From: Hysterangium stoloniferum
Lineage: Eukaryota; Basidiomycota; Agaricomycetes; Hysterangiales; Hysterangiaceae
Assembly: GCA_015178975.1 (NCBI GenBank)
Contig: WHVD01000022.1
Location: 124,001 to 188,000 of the forward strand
Direction of reading: 5' to 3'
Length of the DNA: 64,000 bases
Shown here: positions 1-10,426 of the stretch, in pieces
How the letters are laid out: each line of letters opens with the position of its first letter
Numbering within the stretch: the first letter of the stretch is position 1
Made by a program: the position numbers and the translations under genes
The notes under the pieces: generated by a model
What the model was told of the DNA's origin: nothing
The model's database searches: none
What the model saw: the letters and a program-made list of their open reading frames with translations, nothing else

Positions 1-206
1 AAATTACTCAAGGAAAGCCTGGGCAATCCTTGAGGGCCGGCCACTCAGAAGATGGTGGCAAGAGACAAAAGGCGGCGGGAGCTGACTCCACGATGGCGGA
101 GCTTAAAAGGGGAAACATTCCCATTACAAAGAACACGTACTAACGGAATTAGTCCGTTCCAACAAGTATCCCGTCGTTTCCTCTCACCCGCCACGCCCTA
201 CACTCC

Positions 207-1390
207 ATGGATCCTCTGCTAGCTAAAGTAATAGCAGCAGCATGCGGTTCGTCCATGACCGCTCTGACAAGTATGTCGCATTCTTAAATCATCAAGTCCG
301 CCGTTCACAGCATCACTAATACATAGTGACTCCCTTCGACGTTGTCAAAACACGTCTACAAACACAGCCTCCGCAGATGGGTCTTACGACGCTTTCTTCC
401 TCTTCATCGCAGGTGTGCTGTATTCCCTCAAACACATCATGTGTACGGAAAATGTCGTCGCTTGCTCGTGCGGCACATCCTCAGGAGCTCGTGTGCCTAT
501 GGGACCATGGTACCCTAAGAGCGGAACGTGTTGACGGATTTTCAGATGCCTTTCGGAAGGTCTGGCATGCAGAGGGTGTAAGGGGACTATGGAAGGGTGT
601 TGGGACAACTCTGTAGGACTTATTGCCTCAGTGAGCTCTGCACGCCATTGACGTCATATCACAGTTTGATCGGTGTGCCATCTTCAACCTGCTACATGCT
701 GACATATGACCATCTCGTCCACGTCTTGATACCCACCATTTCGCCGTCGCCCTCGGTGACACCCTTAATCTCGGGCGTGCTTGCCCGCTCGGCTATATCG
801 TCTGTCGCCTCGCCGTTTGAGCTGCTGCGGACAAATCTGCAGTCAACACCGCTATCACCCGACAACCCACATACCCTCTCGTCTGTATTCGGCAATATCC
901 GGTCTTTGGTGCGCTCGCAAGGAGTCGCGTCGCTGTGGCGGGGACTGGGCCCGACGCTATGGCGCGATGTGCCCTTTAGCGGCCTGTACTGGGCCGGGTA
1001 CGAGACGTCAAAGTCGGAATTTGAGAAAAGAGGGCACCGTGGCGCACAGGTAGCGTTTATGAGCGGTTCGATCAGCGGGGCGGCGGCGGCGTTGCTTACC
1101 AATCCGTTCGACGTGTTGAAGACGCGCCGACAGGCGCTGCTCATGGGTGGTGCGGCGGGATCGACGCCGTTGACATCACTATCTCTGCTTTCAGAGATAA
1201 TCCGGACGGAGGGTATTCCCGCACTTTTTGCGGGATTGGCACCCCGAATGGTCAAAATCGTGCCTGCGTGTGGGATCATGATAGCATGTTATGAGGTATG
1301 TCTCATCTGTATTCATGGGCCTCAGTCATTCTAATGCTGTATTAGAGCATCGGAACGCTGCTGACGAAACCGATCCTGGACGAGGAGTAA
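207..1390 (+). CDS. MTM1: Mitochondrial carrier, Mtm1/SLC25A39-40 type
   Basis: Inner-membrane carrier of the SLC25 family. The Mtm1/SLC25A39/40 branch is linked to mitochondrial glutathione import and Mn/Fe-S homeostasis (family knowledge). My model has four exons (207-270, 327-612, 665-1295, 1346-1390) that stay in phase and give 341 residues, a normal carrier length. Three carrier signatures are visible: PFDVVKTRLQ, SPFELLRTNLQ and NPFDVLKTRRQ, one per repeat. The Mtm1 branch is indicated by a Cys-rich stretch in the first matrix loop (QVCCIPSNTSC), then LWDHGTL, ERVDGFSDAFRKVW, VPSSTCYMLTYDHL and DVPFSGLYWAGYE. The start is the only ATG giving a short first exon (MDPLLAKVIAAACG) that joins the PFDVVK repeat. 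Family assignment is firm; the transported substrate is inferred. Confidence 0.9.
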
Positions 1391-2103
1391 AATTACAAAG
1401 ACGGCCTGTGTATTCCAAGTTCAGTTTAGATTTTTTCTTAGAGGCGATCTCGTAGTCACCGCTTTATCTTTATCGCACTCCTATGAACTTAGCTCTACAC
1501 ATTTTTGTATCAGCCAACATCCACCATCTCGGTCACCATGTTCCTAGGCTCATTGATAATACACTGTTTAGTTTACAAATCATTATGAACGCAGCTCGTA
1601 ATGAACTTGTAGAAGCGGCGTAGACCTCGTTCCTGGTACCTCGATATGACTCAATCTTCTGAGTAAGACCACCGGCCGATAGCTAATTAACCTGACTCCT
1701 GTGGCTGAGGCTCTACTCTTCATATCTACAAACGCTCCGCCGGGGTATCCAGATGGTGTCGAGTGCTTACTATCGCGCTGAATCGCAGGTCTCGCCGAGC
1801 ACAAGGCGATCACCCTTGCTGCGCAACACCCCCATACTAGGAAGGAGGATCTCAGCGAATCTTGCAGCACGTCCTTGCATCCCGTCGGCAAGCGTGCAAT
1901 TTCGGACGCCAATCAGGAGCTGATCCATCTCAATCGAGATCAGCTGGCTACGCGTCTGTACGGCGAAGTGACGTGCACTGAATTGTCCTGATGCCTGGTC
2001 AGCACACGCGTCTGCCCCCCCCCCCAGATTCGAGTGTTCACTGCTTTTGCGAGCGTATCTCCCGGAGCCGCCTAGTGGGGGAATCGGACGGGATCGCAGG
2101 GCT
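1391..2103. other. Intergenic, no gene recognised
   Basis: About 700 bp between the carrier stop and a TATA box. A 109-residue minus-strand open frame at 1583-1912 has no recognisable motif and no plausible splice context, so I treat it as chance. A run of C residues lies near 2016-2026. Confidence 0.6.
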
Positions 2104-2111
2104 TATAAATA
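2104..2111 (+). promoter_or_regulatory. TATA box (TATAAATA) of the small unknown gene
   Basis: A perfect TATAAATA lies about 42 bp ahead of the ATG at 2153. This spacing suits initiation 25-35 bp downstream and argues that the in-frame ATG at 2111, which overlaps the box, is not the start. Confidence 0.5.
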
Positions 2112-2152
2112 TGGATAGGCCCTCCCCCCCCAGCGCACCCCGCATATGTGAG

Positions 2153-2729
2153 ATGCGTCTCTTCCGCAAACCAAGTGCATGGGAGGTGGTCGACCACACT
2201 GGAGTGAGCCCCGTTATGGCTATGGCGTACTCGGACTTTAACGATGGTGCGTGTTCTCCCCGAGTATTGTAATGTTTGGCCGTGTGGATCTGACCAGCGT
2301 TATTGTTTACGTCGACAGACGATCACGACATTGTGGACGTCAGTGAGACAGATGTGCGAGGCACGTATTTCTTCGACCTCAGGCCTAAGGATGGGGCTCA
2401 GTATCTGCAACGGGCTCTGATGTTTGCTCGACAACAACTGATGAAGGAGACATCGCTGAAGGGTTATAATACATTAATACGGGAAGGGTAGGTCTTTCGT
2501 TGCCGCTGTGGCCCGACCGTGACACTAAGCTATCGGTATAGTTGGGACGTTACTACCCTCCGGAAGGGTTCCAAACGACGTGTTGAGGTGCAATACCGCG
2601 CACGACCCGCTCTCGTGTCGGGAAAGATGTCGACACAACTTCCACCGTTTCTGGACATGCTCACGTATGTTGTTTATCACGGGCATCTGCACATATCCCT
2701 GACACGCACGCTGCAGCACTTCATATTAA
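2153..2729 (+). CDS. Small hypothetical protein, four exons, 132 aa
   Basis: I do not recognise this protein. Exons 2153-2246, 2319-2487, 2542-2664 and 2717-2729 join in phase through ordinary GT-AG introns and end in a TAA, which supports a real gene. The product starts MRLFRKPSAWEVVDHTG and carries an acidic patch (NDDDHDIVDV). A predicted helical middle follows (DGAQYLQRALMFARQQ), then a basic segment (LRKGSKRRVEVQYRARP), and it ends PPFLDMLTTSY. There is no signal peptide, membrane segment or metal-binding motif. A longer N-terminus from 1991 is open but proline-rich and lies upstream of the TATA box. It is probably a soluble, fungal-restricted protein; no function can be assigned. Confidence 0.55.
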
Positions 2730-3920
2730 TTATCATGGCGCCGCACACAATCCTCACTCACCAGCCATAAATTATCGTTTCTATTCTATCTAGAAGGCGA
2801 AAATAAATGAGAAGCTGTATTATGTATTCGGGCACACACTTGTACAATCCAAGCAACCTATAGCTAGCGTAGTACGCCGTCAGGGCGAATATTACTATTT
2901 GTATGTATAATGCCTAATTGGAGTAAACAACGGATTCAACCACATCAACCAGCACTACTTAATGTCGGAGCGGTGGCCCATCTTCATTGGCCCACACACC
3001 CAATTGAGACTGCGTAGAATCACGTCCGAGCCGATGCCGATCAATGATCACGCAGCGACAGCGTCAGCCACCTGGACTTGATCGCGTTGCCACGTCTCTC
3101 AGAGGACATTCTATAGCTGTCTGACAAGCTGCGTGGCACGCCAGGGTGTGTTCCCACACGATGGATTCTCAGATCATGTCCCGCGGACGCAAGAGGACTG
3201 AGCTGCGGCTGTATCTGATGCCAACCCGTGATTGGTATGATGGGAGCACTGCGAGCGAGGCGGTGTCTTGGCTCGGTTAGCCTGGGGCAGGTTTCCGCAA
3301 ATAGAGGATGTGTCACGACGGCTTGCGCTGCCATCACAGCGAAAGATCTCCAACAGCGATTTAATCGAGGCGTTGATGCGCCGTGCGCGGGCGATTTGAA
3401 ATGTGAGATGACATGTTGGTCAAAAGGCCATGACTGGGTGTATCACGAGTCATTTATTCTGCGGGGACCAGATAAGGACAGGCGAGTCGATAGGCCTGGT
3501 TTTCGTTGTTGAAAGCAACCGGGTCATATGATCAATATTCAGTGAATTCAATGATGTCTGGTGGCATATATACGTTCAGTGTGGGGCGAGAGTAATGATC
3601 CCTGAAGCCATAGGCGTAGGCTTCCTAAGATAACGGGTTAATGTATTAAGTGGATATTGGGGGTCTCAGCGGCAAGCGCCAAATTGCATCTCTGGCACGA
3701 CATCTAAGCTCTACTTAAAGGGGCTCCGAGTCAGAGCAGCATCTTAGGTCCTGAATTTTACCCAAAGCAGCCAGCCCCAGTACCTCGAAAACCCGCTATT
3801 GGAAATATTGATTGGACGAGTGCGGGGGCGAGATCTGACCAGGCCAAGCAGTCGTCTCGCTATATCAGTCTCGTCTCACTCCCCGTCGCGTGACCGCGTT
3901 CCCTAAAACAAACAAGTCCG
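2730..3920. other. Intergenic, no gene recognised
   Basis: About 1.2 kb without a convincing coding region. Short frames at 3041-3337 (minus) and 3228-3512 (plus) overlap each other and lack motifs. The last few hundred bases should hold the promoter of the sulfurtransferase; no clear TATA box is seen. Confidence 0.6.
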
Positions 3921-5296
3921 ATGATGTTTTTGCAGCAGGAGCGATTATTGCTAGCACGACGCCTTGCGCGCGCCATGTCGTCCGCCGCGACGGCGCCCCT
4001 GCTGCTGACCCCAGCGCAGGCATCCAGGCTCTCCTCGCCATCTGCCGTGTTCGTCGACGCGTCGTGGGTCATGCCCACCTCGCCACGTCACCCAACGGAC
4101 GAGTTCAGGGCCTTCCGACTCCCTCGCGCGCGATTTCTCGACATCGATCACGTCGCTGCACACACCGAAGAAGGGCGCAAATTGGGTTTGAAACACATGA
4201 TGCCGGAGCCAGAGACATTTGCCAGAGCCTGTGGTAGGCCTACATAATCTCGCCTTGGATTATTCATAATTTTCTATATATCCCGCAGAGAAGCTTGGTA
4301 TAGCACCGCATTCACATGTTATTTTGTGAGTAATCGTGGTTATTGTTCTGACCAATCGGTGTTGAATGAGTAATGAAGATATGACACACACGGTGTTTTC
4401 TCCTCGCCCCGCGCGCTGTTCATGTTTCGAGTGAGTAAATAAGTACTTAGTAATGTCTGAACTCTTGTCTCACAGATAGCCTAGGCGTTTTCGCACACCA
4501 ATTCGTCCGTGTTGAATGGCGGACTCCCCCGCTGGGTCGACGAAGGACACCAAGTTGAGACAGGCTCCGAATCTCATGCATCAGGCCCGACGGTCTCATA
4601 TCCCACTCCCACTCTCAACCCTGCAGTCGTTAAATGTAGATTGCATATTTGACTGATAACCTTGTTCTCTAACAAAAAACACAGCGTATGCCCAAATGGT
4701 CACCAACTCAGCCCTACAACGGTCTGACTCTGTCGCTGATCTGGTCGTCGATGCCAGGGCGCGCGGGCGGTATGTCTACTAACGAGTCGTACTTGACGAA
4801 CGGTTTGTTGACCGTGCACAGATACCTTGGGGCTGACCCCGAGCCGCGCCCGGGTCTGCCCTCCGGCCACATACCCAATTCCTTTTCTCTCCCCTTCAAC
4901 CACTTCGTGCAGCCTCGCGCGAGTGCATACCCCGCGATCCTCGAAGCGCACCCTTCGTACCCCTACAAATCGTACACCACCCTCCGCACGCCAGACGAAA
5001 TCACCGAGCAGTTAACCCAGGCTGTGGGTGTGGAGTACGCGGGCCAGATACTGAACGGGCAGCGCAGCGCTGTTGCGACATGTGGAAGCGGCATGACGGC
5101 TGCGGTCCTGTGGTTGGGGATTTCGAGCGTTTGGGAGGCGCAGGGCAGGGACTTCACCATGGGCATTTACGACGAGGTGACGTGCTCTGACTGCGGCAGT
5201 CGATATTCACGGCTGATGTACCTATCTCTCATGCAGTCCTGGACCGGCTACGCCGCGCGGGCGGAAAGTAAAATTATCACAGGCGAGGAGGAATGA
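3921..5296 (+). CDS. TUM1: Thiosulfate/3-mercaptopyruvate sulfurtransferase (two rhodanese domains)
   Basis: Transfers sulfane sulfur from 3-mercaptopyruvate or thiosulfate. Yeast Tum1 feeds the Urm1/tRNA-thiolation pathway (family knowledge). Seven exons (3921-4233, 4289-4325, 4379-4430, 4485-4635, 4685-4769, 4822-5176, 5237-5296) join in phase to 350 residues, typical for a two-domain rhodanese. The inactive N-terminal domain shows VFVDASWVMP and VLNGGLPRWV. The catalytic domain has LVVDARARGRY, GHIPNSFSLPF and the active loop TCGSGMTA, with Cys at about residue 300 in the CGSG[VM]T form of mercaptopyruvate sulfurtransferases. The first 18 residues are rich in Arg and Leu (LLLARRLARA), like a mitochondrial presequence. 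A second in-frame Met at 3975 would give a cytosolic form. Confidence 0.9.
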
Positions 5297-5409
5297 TGGG
5301 GGCAGATCGACACTGCACACGGAGATCGGAGAAACGTTCAATAACCCCACCGTCACAACCCAGTATCCATGTAACATAGAGAGAGAGATTTAGAGACGAT
5401 TTTTATCAA

Positions 5410-6545
5410 CTAGAGTTTCGCGCCACGCAGCCAGCCGGGCAGATCCCCCGTGTCAAAATTCTGAAAGTCCGGTTTCCTCTTCTCCAAGAACGCCTTCACG
5501 CCTTCCCTGCCATCGTGCATGTTCCCCAGCACGTGCATCGCCCGCGAGTCGAGCAAGTGCTGTTTCTCCGGAGAATCCTCGGCGTGAAGAATGAGGGATT
5601 TTGCGTACGCCACGGAGGCGGGGGACACGTTCTCGGCGAGCTCACGGGCGACTTTGAGCGCGTAGGGGAGCACGTCGTCCTTGGCTGGCAACAAGTGCGC
5701 GAAGAGGCCGTCGAGGAGCGGCGAAGAGGCGGGGAGGCTTGGGGATGCCTGCAGAAGAACAGCGAGCGCGCGGGAGCGGCCGATTAGCTGGGGCAGGAAG
5801 TACGACGATGCGGCTACGAATAAAAGAAAATCCGTCAATTCATTGGCGGATTTTTTTCGCAGACTTTTTTTTAAATATTTACCTTCGGGCACAATGCCCC
5901 GCCGCGTGAAGGGGAACACGATCTTGGCATCTTTCCATGCGAAACGCTTTAGAGAAGATTTAGTGTTGGTACCAGGCTAAAAATCTGGGACGTACCAGAT
6001 CCATGGGAAGTGTCTGGGTGATGCCAATGCCCGCGGCACTACCATTGATCGCTGCGACAGTGATCTTCCGCGATCTGAACACCGGGAGTGTGAATCTTCC
6101 ACCGCCGTCGCGTGCCTCTGCAATAAAACACACTAAACAAATAGTCCGCACGCAAGCGGCATACGTACGGGTCTCGGTCTTTCCGGGCTTGGTGGTGAAG
6201 TCTCCCAGGCTCAAGTCTGCTCCTGCGCAGAAGGCCCGGCCGGCGGGATCTCCTGTGAGGACGATAACACGCACGTTGGGGTCCGTCTGTGAACGATCGG
6301 TTGTCAAGTGCGTTTATTGCGACGTTTCAAGTGATGAGTCTACCTCGAGTGTTTGGTAGGCATCTATGAGCTCGTCCCGCATACGCTTTGTCCATGCGTT
6401 ATACCTTTAGAAATTCGTAAGCCGGGTGAAATAAACCCCATATTTACTCCACTTACGCTGTAGGCCTGCTCATGACCACGACAACTACATGCCCGTCGAT
6501 TTGTATTTCAATGTCTTGATATTTGTTGGGAAATGCACCGAGCAT
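5410..6545 (-). CDS. Enoyl-CoA hydratase/isomerase family protein
   Basis: Crotonase-fold enzyme acting on acyl-CoA, likely in beta-oxidation (peroxisome or mitochondrion). Six exons can be joined on the minus strand, beginning MLGAFPNKYQDIEIQ. Family marks in order: VVVVVMSRP and YNAWTKRMRDEL (entry strand and helix), VLTGDPAGRAFCAGADL (oxyanion-hole segment), ITVAAINGSAAGIG (second oxyanion segment), FPFTRRGIVPE, and a C-terminal helical part ending LPGWLRGAKL. The oxyanion motifs are intact. Which acid residue is catalytic, and hence hydratase versus delta3,delta2-isomerase, cannot be fixed by eye. The C-terminus lacks an SKL-type peroxisomal signal; AKL at the very end is a plausible PTS1 variant. 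It is convergent with the sulfurtransferase gene, with about 110 bp between stops. Confidence 0.85.
5828..5853 (-). repeat. Short inverted repeat inside an intron
   Basis: AAATCCGTCAAT and ATTGGCGGATTT form a 12-bp stem with one mismatch and a 2-nt DNA loop, followed by a T run. It lies in the last intron of the enoyl-CoA hydratase/isomerase gene. It may fold in the pre-mRNA; no known family. Confidence 0.4.
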
Positions 6546-6829
6546 GGTAGATAGCTGCGACGGTGGTAATACTGTACAAGAGACAATCGACGGCAAGCGA
6601 GCTATATATGGTGCCGCGCTGCGGCGTAACTAGTAAATTGGACTAGCATATGACATGTGTACAAGAATATACTGCTTAGAACGGTCCTATTGATCGACAA
6701 AAATACAGGCTCATACAACTTCCCCACGAATATGATAGGCGATGTATAGACGACGGGCTGCTGCTCTCTCGGAGTGTCCTCCTTGGATCACGCGTTGCGA
6801 AATACCGTAACTCAACATCAAGGTAGCCC

Positions 6830-7707
6830 CTACCGGACTGCAAGAAACTGACCCGGACACGGACACGTTAGACGGTGCCGGTGGGGGGGAAGGAACAGCA
6901 GGTCTCACCGCACACACACTCTTATTGTCCGCAGATCGTCAAGTCTCAGTGCCCACGGTCGGGCCCTCGTACCGACCTTGTCTCGACATGACCGTCATCA
7001 GGCCAGGGATCCCCTGCGCCAAATCGATCGCCACTGGCCTCCGCGGATCGGGGAGAGTACTCCGCGCCGGCGTCCCCTGGTACGATATCTACGACAAACA
7101 AGGCACTCGATCAGCGCGTGCGCACGGCGGGGGGAAACATGCACCGCCAAAAAAAAAAAGCCAGTCACCGAGACCCTGTAAAATGTCCCCCGCTTCGTAT
7201 CCTGCTTGCAGATCGCACACGACCAGCTGTGGCGGGGGGGCAGGGCAGCACACGACACACACGCGAGCGTAAATGACACGTCACACGGGCGAACAGGGGG
7301 CGGAAGAAAGGGACGTGCCTCTCGTCAATCATGGCGTTGCCGCCGAGTGCCTCCGCCTTCTCCAGGACGCGCGTCCGCGACAGCCCTAATAGCCGCTTGG
7401 TGTCGACGCCGTTGCAGCACACGAAGACGTCGCGGTGGGAGACGACGGCGGACTGTATGCAGTCTGGCTCGGCATCGACTATTCGGTTGTGGGTCTTGGG
7501 CTCCTCGCCGGAGGAGCATTCGATGTACGGCTGTCCCTTGGCCTTGCTGGGGCTAGGCGGGACGGGGGGGGTCGGGCTTTGTTCTTCTGGAGAGGATGCT
7601 TGAGACTTTTGAGAGCCCCACCCCAGCACTCGACTCAAGGCCGGGAGACCAAACGTCGGAAACTGCGGGGAGGGTGCGGTGGGCTTGTTGGTGTTAGCTT
7701 TAGGCAT
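6830..7707 (-). CDS. Conserved basidiomycete protein of unknown function
   Basis: Starts MPKANTNKPTAPSPQF, with a proline/serine-rich N-terminal third containing FGLPALSRVLGWGS. A folded region follows: PDCIQSAVVSHRDVFVCC, SRTRVLEKAEALGGNAMIDE, a CxxC pair (CAIC), YRISYQGTPARS, DPRRPVAIDLAQG and PGLMTVMSR. I recall this layout from other Agaricomycete proteomes but know no function. The segment SRTRVLEKAEALGGNAMIDE resembles the helix after which YbjQ/DUF74-type proteins place GANA-V, a weak analogy. Exon 1 (7319-7707) ends at a GC donor; exons 2 (7175-7226) and 3 (6977-7088) follow in phase. The C-terminus is unsure: splicing at 6840 ends it three codons later at 6830, while read-through would end it near 6936. 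Confidence 0.65.
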
Positions 7708-7963
7708 TAGGGGAGAAAGCCCGGAGTTTCAAGTGAATATATACATAATCGGTGGCACCGTAACTCAGCCAGCCGCCTCGTGTTCTTTCATTTACCAATT
7801 AGTCCTGCCGCGGGATCAGAGTCAATCTCCTGGATCACAATCAGGGTGATTCATTCCATGGTAACATTAAGATATGGAAGACTACAATAACTGTATATGA
7901 ACGTCTGGGAACATTACTGAAGGTACACTAAGAGTAGTGTCCGCTGAACAAGCTGCGGAGCCT

Positions 7964-9660
7964 TTAATTCACAATCCAGGGAATCTCGAACAGGACAAAG
8001 TCGAACAACTCTTCTTCCATAACCGCTTGGTACTCTGCCGCAAATTCTTCGTCCCAGGCAGACTTTGATTTATTTACCTCCTGAGTGCCGGAGCCTAGAT
8101 AAGCAAAGTGCGAAACAAGCAACGACAATATCTTTTTCGTCTGTTTGGGATCAGGCTGGTTGAGGCCATCAGTCGATCATTCCATCACATGTGATCTGGA
8201 GCCAACCTTTATTGCAAGTCCGATATAGTTTGCAGGGAGGCCATATCTTAGCACCGACTCCACAAACAGCCGCACTATCTTCAGATGGACTAGAATTTGA
8301 TAAGCTTCTGAGAAGTTGGTCCGTGCTAGTCGAAGGAGTTCCGTCTGCGGTAAGAAAACATAAATACACATACGTCCCAACAAAGATATTTTCGTGGGAG
8401 AAGATCATCACTCACCCATAGTTCACGCTCCGAAATTTCTGTGGTTCGCAGCTCATCTCGTTGCTTTGCAACGGCATCCTCCGAGAACGTGAAATCACGC
8501 AAAACAAACCTGGAGATAACGTGTTTAGCGCCTCAGACGCCACAGCACCGGGGGTGACATACTTGTTTTCTCGACATTTCTGCGAGAATTCGTCATGTAC
8601 ACGCTTGAAAATGACCACCGAAAATAGCGTATAGGCATCGTCCGCGACAATCTCCCTGTGATAGAAAAAAAAATGAGGTGAGGATATGACATCCCAGACA
8701 ACGCTGTTGCAGACACGAACGCACGTTGATGACCGGGGAACAACCATGGAAGACAGCCGTTCATACTTTGATTTCCACTCCTTAGTCAAGTTACTATCGT
8801 CTGCGTCAGAGGATGAAAGGGGGGGCAGATGACATTCCCTGAAACGAGAGAGCGTACTTCGGAACAGCGACCAGGAGGGTCTCCAAGTACTCCGACTCCT
8901 GAACGAACACCTCACGGGGCACAATGTCCGCCAACGACCGCACGGCCAGATTTCCCCTTCGACGCGACATCAGCCGCGGCAAATGAGGGGGACGACGCGA
9001 CAACCCCCGGAGTGTGTGTGCACTTACGTCTTCTTGCGCTGGATCTGCACCAGCGTCCCCTTCGCCAGATTGTAGTTGTTCAGCTTGGCCTTCATCACAT
9101 TGTCGATGGACGACATTTCCTGAGTGCACCCCCCGACGCTCAGTCAGTGCCCAGTTCACCACCATAAAGCCCACGACACACAAGTCGCACGCACGCACCT
9201 TGTTCAATGAGTCCACGATCTCCCGCAGCCCCTTGTGCACGGCATACCGCCCCTCGTTCCACCGCCAGTTCCGCAGATACTCATCGACGCTGCGGTCGTT
9301 CACCTGGGTATGCTGTGGCATTTTCGCAGGGTCGTTGTTCAGCAGATTCCGTATCGTCTCGACGATCCGGGCGGTCGTCTGGGTGAAGTAGGCATCCTGC
9401 TTCGGGAGGTCTTCCGAGAGGGTAATGAGTCCTGCCAGTGTCCCTGTCTAGACGGTGTAAGAAGTTCATTAAGTATAATTAGTAGCAGGCAGGAAAGTGG
9501 CTAGACACACCTTGAACGTAGGCAGCGTAATTTGTGTCGAGCTGCTCCTGTCAAACGATTTCAATTGCTGCTGGAACTTCGCTTCCAACTCTTGATGCAA
9601 GCCTTCCGCATCCCCATCTTGAGGAACAGAGATCAACCATGTACTTTGGTCCGAAGGCAT
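7964..9660 (-). CDS. VMA5: V-type proton ATPase subunit C
   Basis: Subunit C of the cytosolic V1 sector. It bridges the peripheral stalks and V0 and is released during glucose-controlled disassembly (family knowledge). The protein begins MPSDQSTWLISVPQDGDAE, a near-canonical Vma5 N-terminus. Further family blocks in order: EDLPKQDAYFTQTTARI, VDEYLRNWRWNEGRY, MKAKLNNYNLAKGTLVQI, GNLAVRSLADIVP, EYLETLLVAVPK, ELLRLARTNFSEAYQILVH, RLFVESVLRYGLPANY. It ends FDFVLFEIPWIVN. Several short introns interrupt it. Length (about 390 aa) and block order are normal and I see no disruption. The start is fixed by the conserved N-terminal motif. Confidence 0.93.
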
Positions 9661-10426
9661 CGTCAGGACTGGAAGAAGACAGACAGACACCCGAGACGCA
9701 ATAACAGCCCTTAAGCGCCCATCTTCATCCTCTAACACTAAACAGATGCGAGACGTCATCCAAAAAAAAATCTTTTTCTTATCGGAGCCACAAAATGGAG
9801 AATTAATCAGTTTACAATGTACAACAAGCTCTCTGTTCGATAACAATAATTGGTAGCTATGACGAGGGGATTCTAGGTGCAGCAGATCATCAGGTGGCCC
9901 AGGTGCGCGGTAGAACGAGAAGTGAGAGGAGGAGAAAAAGAGAAAAAGAGAGAAAACGGAGAGTTTACGAGAAAGAGGTAGTAGAAAAAAAAAAAAAGAC
10001 GCGACAGCAAAAATGGGCATTGGTAAAACGCTGTATACCTTTCCCATCATGTTTTGGTCAACAAACGCGGCACGCGTTGAAGGAATAATACACATGGGGT
10101 GTGTGTAGGAGTGGTTGTAGGAGGTAGGTACTTCGGAAACCTGTTCATATGAGGGACAACGGTAGCATGGCATGTGCTTCTACATATCGACACGATAGCA
10201 TGAGGAAAATCATCGCAGACAGCGGCATAACAAGATTGATTGAGGCTTAGAATAGGATGGGTGATTGTGGGAATGTAACTTAATGTGTTGACTGTTGTGT
10301 GTGTGAAAATTCTGTCCAATTTCAGAGAGGAAAATATGAGATGAATATCCAATGAGGGCACCACAGGGGGGAAAGGAGAAAAGGGCAGATGCATACATGA
10401 CTGTGCCAGCCTTGCCAGGAAGGCGC
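9661..10426. other. Promoter/5' region of VMA5 and 3' region of the KH gene
   Basis: No gene found. On the plus strand 9905-10008 is very purine-rich (GAGAAAAAGAGA blocks and a 13-A run). On the VMA5 sense strand it therefore reads as a long CT-rich tract, as often found ahead of fungal transcription starts. A 234-residue minus frame here is driven by this low-complexity tract and is rejected as coding beyond the VMA5 exon. Confidence 0.5.

Noticed and set aside
692-1279. 195-residue minus-strand frame
   Set aside because: Exact antisense of the Mtm1 carrier exon; no motifs of its own.
9894-10088. Lys/Arg-rich 64-residue plus frame
   Set aside because: Product of the purine-rich tract upstream of VMA5, not a gene.
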